Shown in pieces: positions 23,513 through 26,122 of a stretch of DNA of 26,122 nt; the stretch's first letter is position 1, and every line of letters begins with the position of its first letter. A program made the position numbers and the translations under genes. This DNA comes from JAVXNW01 sp036645575 (GTDB lineage: Bacteria; Bacillota; Clostridia; Christensenellales; Aristaeellaceae): the NCBI GenBank assembly GCA_036645575.1, contig JAVXNW010000028.1, forward strand, positions 1-26,122, read 5' to 3'. Under the pieces are notes generated by a model. That model searched no databases and was not told the origin of the DNA. It saw nothing but the letters and a program-made list of their open reading frames with translations.

Positions 23513-23548
23513 ATGATTCATAAAGGAAAGTGGGGGGAATACACATGA
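23513..23548 (+). CDS. Possible 11-codon leader peptide, translationally coupled
   Basis: ATG 23513 follows AAGGGGG (23504-23510) and encodes MIHKGKWGEYT. Its TGA (23546-23548) overlaps the peptidase ATG (23545-23547) as ATGA. The peptidase's own ribosome site (GGGGGG, 23532-23537) is inside this ORF. The arrangement fits termination-reinitiation coupling; a chance ORF remains possible. Confidence 0.4.
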   Translation: MIHKGKWGEYT

Positions 23549-25560
23549 AAAAGGGGTTTTCGCTACTTCTGATTGTCCTGCTGGTGTTGCAGGCGACGTT
23601 TGCCTTTGCCGCGTGTGATGCGCCGCAATGGATCAACTCAGGCGTGATTGGCAATGTGACAAACGAGACGGAGGTTTCCCTGAAGGACGATTTCCATCTG
23701 GCGGTCAACAAGGATTGGCTCGTCGCGGCAAAGATCGCCCCCGGCCAGTCCCGCGCGACCACGTTTGACACGCGCAATGACGAGGTGCGCGATCAAATTC
23801 TGTCGCTCATCAAGGGCGAGGAGCAGGCCAGCTACGAAGGCAAGCTGGTGCAGCAATTCTATAGAGACTATACCAACATGGACGCGCGCAACGAGCGCGG
23901 CATGGCGCCCGTGATGCCGTTTATCGAGGAAATTCAGAAGATCGAGACGCTCGACCAACTGACCGCCTACGCGCTGCGCCAAGATCAGCTTTCAAACGCG
24001 CTGATAACCAATATGGTCATAGTGGACTTTATGGACAGCACGCAAAACGCCGTCTACATCGCCGGCACGGAGTTTATGCTTGACGACGCGGACGAGTACA
24101 AGCACATGACCTCTGTCGGCAAGCGCAGGAAGGAAGCGGTCACCGTTCTGCTGCAAAAGCTTTTCGAGCGCATCGGCTACGCGCCCGCAGACGCGACCGC
24201 GACCATCGAGCAGATGTTTTCGCTGGAGACAGCGATCGCGTCCGCATCCTCCGGAAGCTCCGACGCCAAGCAGCCGGACTACTTTGCCAAGGTCTACAAT
24301 CCCGTGACCGCAGAGGAACTGGCGGCGCTGTCGCCCACGTTCCCCATCTTGACGCTGCTCAAGGGTTACACCGATGTGGGCGTAGAGCGCTTCATCCTGA
24401 TGGACGGAAATTGGCTTGCCAAGATGAACGAACTGTATACGCCGGAGAACCTCGAGGCGTTCAAGGCGATGCTGTTGTGCAACACGCTTCGCGCGTCCGT
24501 GGCCTATCTGGATCAACCGTGCATAGACCTCTTGGACGAAGTCGAAAGCACCGTCTCGGGCATGAAGATCACGAGCGTTCTGGAAGATGAGGCCTATAGC
24601 GCATGCAGCAATGTCCTGGGCATGGCTATCGGCAAGATGTTTGCGGAAAACTACCTCTCCCCCGAGACCAAAGAGAATGTCGAGAACCTGATCGGCGAGG
24701 TGGTCGCCATCTACAAAAACCGCCTTGCCAAGAGCGAATGGCTCGGCAAGGAGACGCGCGAAAAGGCCATTGAAAAGCTGGACAACCTGCGCGTTCGGGT
24801 CGCCTATCCGGACGACTGGAGCAAATACGACGTGAGCGACATCGTCTTCCCGGAGGACGGAAACCTGCTGGACGACATGCTGGCGATTAGCCTGCACACC
24901 TATCACGACCAGCTCAAGAGCCTGCAAGAGCCGATCGATCCCGAGAAGTGGCCCAGCCTGACCCCGCAGACGGTCAATGCCTTCTACAGCCTGTTCGACA
25001 ACTCCATCAACATCTTGGGCGGCATACTGGGCGGCGCGTTCTATGACCCCAACGGCAGCATCGAGCAGACCGCGGGCGGAATTGGCATGGTCATCGGGCA
25101 CGAGATCACGCATGGCTTTGACACCAACGGCAGCCAGTGCGACAAGGACGGCAACATGAACAACTGGTGGACAGATGCGGATCGCGCGGCGTTCGTCGCG
25201 CTTACGGACAAGGTAGACGCGTATTTCAGCGCGATCGAGGTTTTGCCCGGCCAGTTCGTGGACGGCCAGCTGACCATCAGCGAGACGGTCGCCGATCTGG
25301 GCGGATTTTCCGCTATGCTGGAGCTGGCAAAGGATTACGAGAACTTCGACTACGACCTGTTTTTCAAGACCTATGCGCGCGTATGCCCGCAGCAGGAGCC
25401 GACGGAGGTTCAGGAAGCGCTGCTATTTAACGTGCACGCGCCGGGCTATCTGCGCACCAACGTGACCGTTCAGCAGTTTCAGGAGTTCTACGACACGTAT
25501 GGCGTGACGGAGGGCGACGGCATGTACCTCGCGCCGGAATGCAGGTTGTCGGTGTGGTAA
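23545..25560 (+). CDS. Secreted M13 family (neprilysin-like) zinc metallopeptidase
   Basis: 671 aa, full length for M13. The signal peptide has the core FSLLLIVLLVLQATFAFA followed by Ala-Cys. The mature start KDDFHLAVNKDWL is typical of the family. The substrate-binding NAFY is at 478-481. The zinc site is HEITH at 519-523 (His519, Glu520, His523), with the third ligand Glu580 and Asp584 in ETVADLGG. The C-terminal end ECRLSVW resembles the usual CRVW-type end. M13 enzymes cut oligopeptides on the N-side of hydrophobic residues outside the cell. The Cys after the signal core is not in a good lipobox, so a free secreted form is favoured over a lipoprotein. ATG 23545 is preferred over GTG 23530, which lies in the ribosome-site run. 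Confidence 0.93.
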   Translation: MKKGFSLLLIVLLVLQATFAFAACDAPQWINSGVIGNVTNETEVSLKDDFHLAVNKDWLVAAKIAPGQSRATTFDTRNDEVRDQILSLIKGEEQASYEGKLVQQFYRDYTNMDARNERGMAPVMPFIEEIQKIETLDQLTAYALRQDQLSNALITNMVIVDFMDSTQNAVYIAGTEFMLDDADEYKHMTSVGKRRKEAVTVLLQKLFERIGYAPADATATIEQMFSLETAIASASSGSSDAKQPDYFAKVYNPVTAEELAALSPTFPILTLLKGYTDVGVERFILMDGNWLAKMNELYTPENLEAFKAMLLCNTLRASVAYLDQPCIDLLDEVESTVSGMKITSVLEDEAYSACSNVLGMAIGKMFAENYLSPETKENVENLIGEVVAIYKNRLAKSEWLGKETREKAIEKLDNLRVRVAYPDDWSKYDVSDIVFPEDGNLLDDMLAISLHTYHDQLKSLQEPIDPEKWPSLTPQTVNAFYSLFDNSINILGGILGGAFYDPNGSIEQTAGGIGMVIGHEITHGFDTNGSQCDKDGNMNNWWTDADRAAFVALTDKVDAYFSAIEVLPGQFVDGQLTISETVADLGGFSAMLELAKDYENFDYDLFFKTYARVCPQQEPTEVQEALLFNVHAPGYLRTNVTVQQFQEFYDTYGVTEGDGMYLAPECRLSVW

Positions 25561-25581
25561 AACGGTAATTCAACCCCGCAT

Positions 25582-25623
25582 GGGCCGCCGATCTCGCGCA
25601 AGCGCAGACCGGCGGCCCTTTTT
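25582..25623 (+). terminator. Intrinsic terminator of the M13 peptidase gene
   Basis: GGGCCGCCG (25582-25590) pairs with CGGCGGCCC (25610-25618), with an inner TCT/AGA stem, followed by TTTTT (25619-25623). It starts 21 bp after the stop. Confidence 0.9.
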
Positions 25624-25640
25624 AGGCGCGCGGCGGCGGA

Positions 25641-25669
25641 ACGCGGCGCGGCGGCTACGCGGCGCGGCG
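25641..25669. repeat. 13-bp GC-only direct repeat
   Basis: ACGCGGCGCGGCG occurs at 25641-25653 and 25657-25669, 16 bp apart, in a run of GCG-rich sequence between two terminators. No function is evident. Confidence 0.7.
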
Positions 25670-25675
25670 ACAATT

Positions 25676-25710
25676 GAAAAGACCGCAGGCCATGCTTAAA
25701 TGGCCTGCGG
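25676..25710 (-). terminator. Intrinsic terminator on the minus strand, 3' end of candidate RNA
   Basis: CCGCAGGCCAT (25683-25693) and ATGGCCTGCGG (25700-25710) form an 11-bp perfect stem with a 6-nt loop. On minus it is followed by TCTTTTC (25676-25682). It serves something transcribed leftward from the right edge, where no coding frame is seen. Confidence 0.7.
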
Positions 25711-26122
25711 CTTGATGTTTGTTTCCCCGAAAAATGGCTTTCTGAAAGGAATCCTCGATCGTCCCGATCCGCAACCAAATTACCTGCGGATGTCCTGTGA
25801 TCTTAGTGACCTTTGATACCCCGGGTTTCCGGTTAGGTTTATCCCATGACGCCTAATGACCCTGATACGATGATGACTTCGCTTTTCGCGTGATGCAGCT
25901 CAAATCCCTTCTTTGCGGGAAGCTGAACTGTCCGGATGAACGTTGGCCGTCTTGCGTTTCGGGACGAATCGACGATTCGCGGGAACCCTGATTCCGAAAT
26001 ATTCCCCAGCCCACGATGGGCGGCACTTGATCGCTAAAACCCCTTGATCGGTTGTCTTATCCTTCCGAAATGTATGTCCTTATCCCAGTCCTCTCACTCA
26101 AATTTGGACGATGCCGAACTTA
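25711..26122 (-). ncRNA. Candidate structured non-coding RNA, 5' end outside window
   Basis: At least 412 nt with no plausible ORF on either strand, lower GC than the genes, and many short perfect hairpins. These are ATCCGCA/TGCGGAT (25767-25773, 25785-25791); CAGCT/AGCTG with inner CCC/GGG (25896-25925); CGAAT/ATTCG closing on CGACG (25965-25979); and GCCCA-CGA-TGGGC (26009-26021). On minus the motif GGATAA recurs three times and CGATCAAG twice. Transcription leftward would end at the terminator at 25676-25710. It does not show the signatures I know for tmRNA, RNase P RNA, SRP RNA, 6S RNA or group II introns. A large ornate RNA class is possible; a long 5' leader or plain intergenic DNA are alternatives. 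Confidence 0.45.

Noticed and set aside
25711..26122. tmRNA, RNase P RNA, SRP RNA or group II intron
   Set aside because: No alanyl-tRNA-like ends or tag frame, no conserved RNase P or SRP motifs, and no domain V-like hairpin were recognised; left as an unassigned candidate RNA.

Overview
The window is GC-rich bacterial DNA with canonical AGGAGG-type ribosome binding sites, TTGACA/TATAAT promoters, intrinsic terminators, a purine-type riboswitch and YesM/YesN-type signalling. Together these fit a GC-rich member of the Clostridia (Bacillota), probably an anaerobic, host-associated lineage. The phylum-level call is reasonable. Anything finer (for example Christensenellales or Oscillospirales) is a guess. 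No rRNA, tRNA, CRISPR array, transposase or phage gene was seen, so the region reads as ordinary chromosome with accessory functions.

Left part (1-5166, nearly all minus strand): the N-terminus of a secreted protein leaves the window at base 1. Next comes an operon, read right to left from a good promoter at 5137-5166: a sugar-binding lipoprotein, a YesM-type two-TM histidine kinase starting at TTG 4 nt after the lipoprotein stop, a YesN-type AraC response regulator overlapping the kinase by 8 bp, and a small nucleotidyltransferase. No transport permease is present, so the binding protein is probably a sensor subunit of a three-component system.

Middle (5188-14285): a MATE exporter with a repeat-rich promoter, then a consensus promoter driving two tandem soluble hybrid histidine kinases (1060 and 924 aa). 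These are paralogous and share PAS-like input modules. They converge on a second MATE exporter preceded by a perfect 16-bp palindrome.

14527-20063: a secreted serpin with an inhibitory-type hinge (predicted P1 Lys), divergent from a metallo-beta-lactamase-fold protein; a mannitol-1-phosphate dehydrogenase-like gene; and a secreted caspase-like (C14) protease with two Ig-like domains and an EF-hand-like loop.

20210-23314: a purine salvage/catabolism unit on the minus strand. A guanine deaminase and an AzgA-family purine permease lie downstream of a purine riboswitch. The riboswitch P1 3' strand is also the left arm of a terminator, which predicts a ligand-ON switch. 23463-25623: a secreted M13 (neprilysin-like) metallopeptidase with an 11-codon leader ORF whose stop overlaps its start.

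Right edge (25676-26122): no plausible gene, but many short perfect hairpins ending in an intrinsic terminator on the minus strand. This is a candidate large structured non-coding RNA whose 5' end lies outside the window. The most interesting points are the ON-type guanine switch on guanine deaminase, this candidate RNA, the sensor-type binding protein/kinase/regulator trio, the tandem orphan hybrid kinases, and the set of secreted proteases plus a protease inhibitor.
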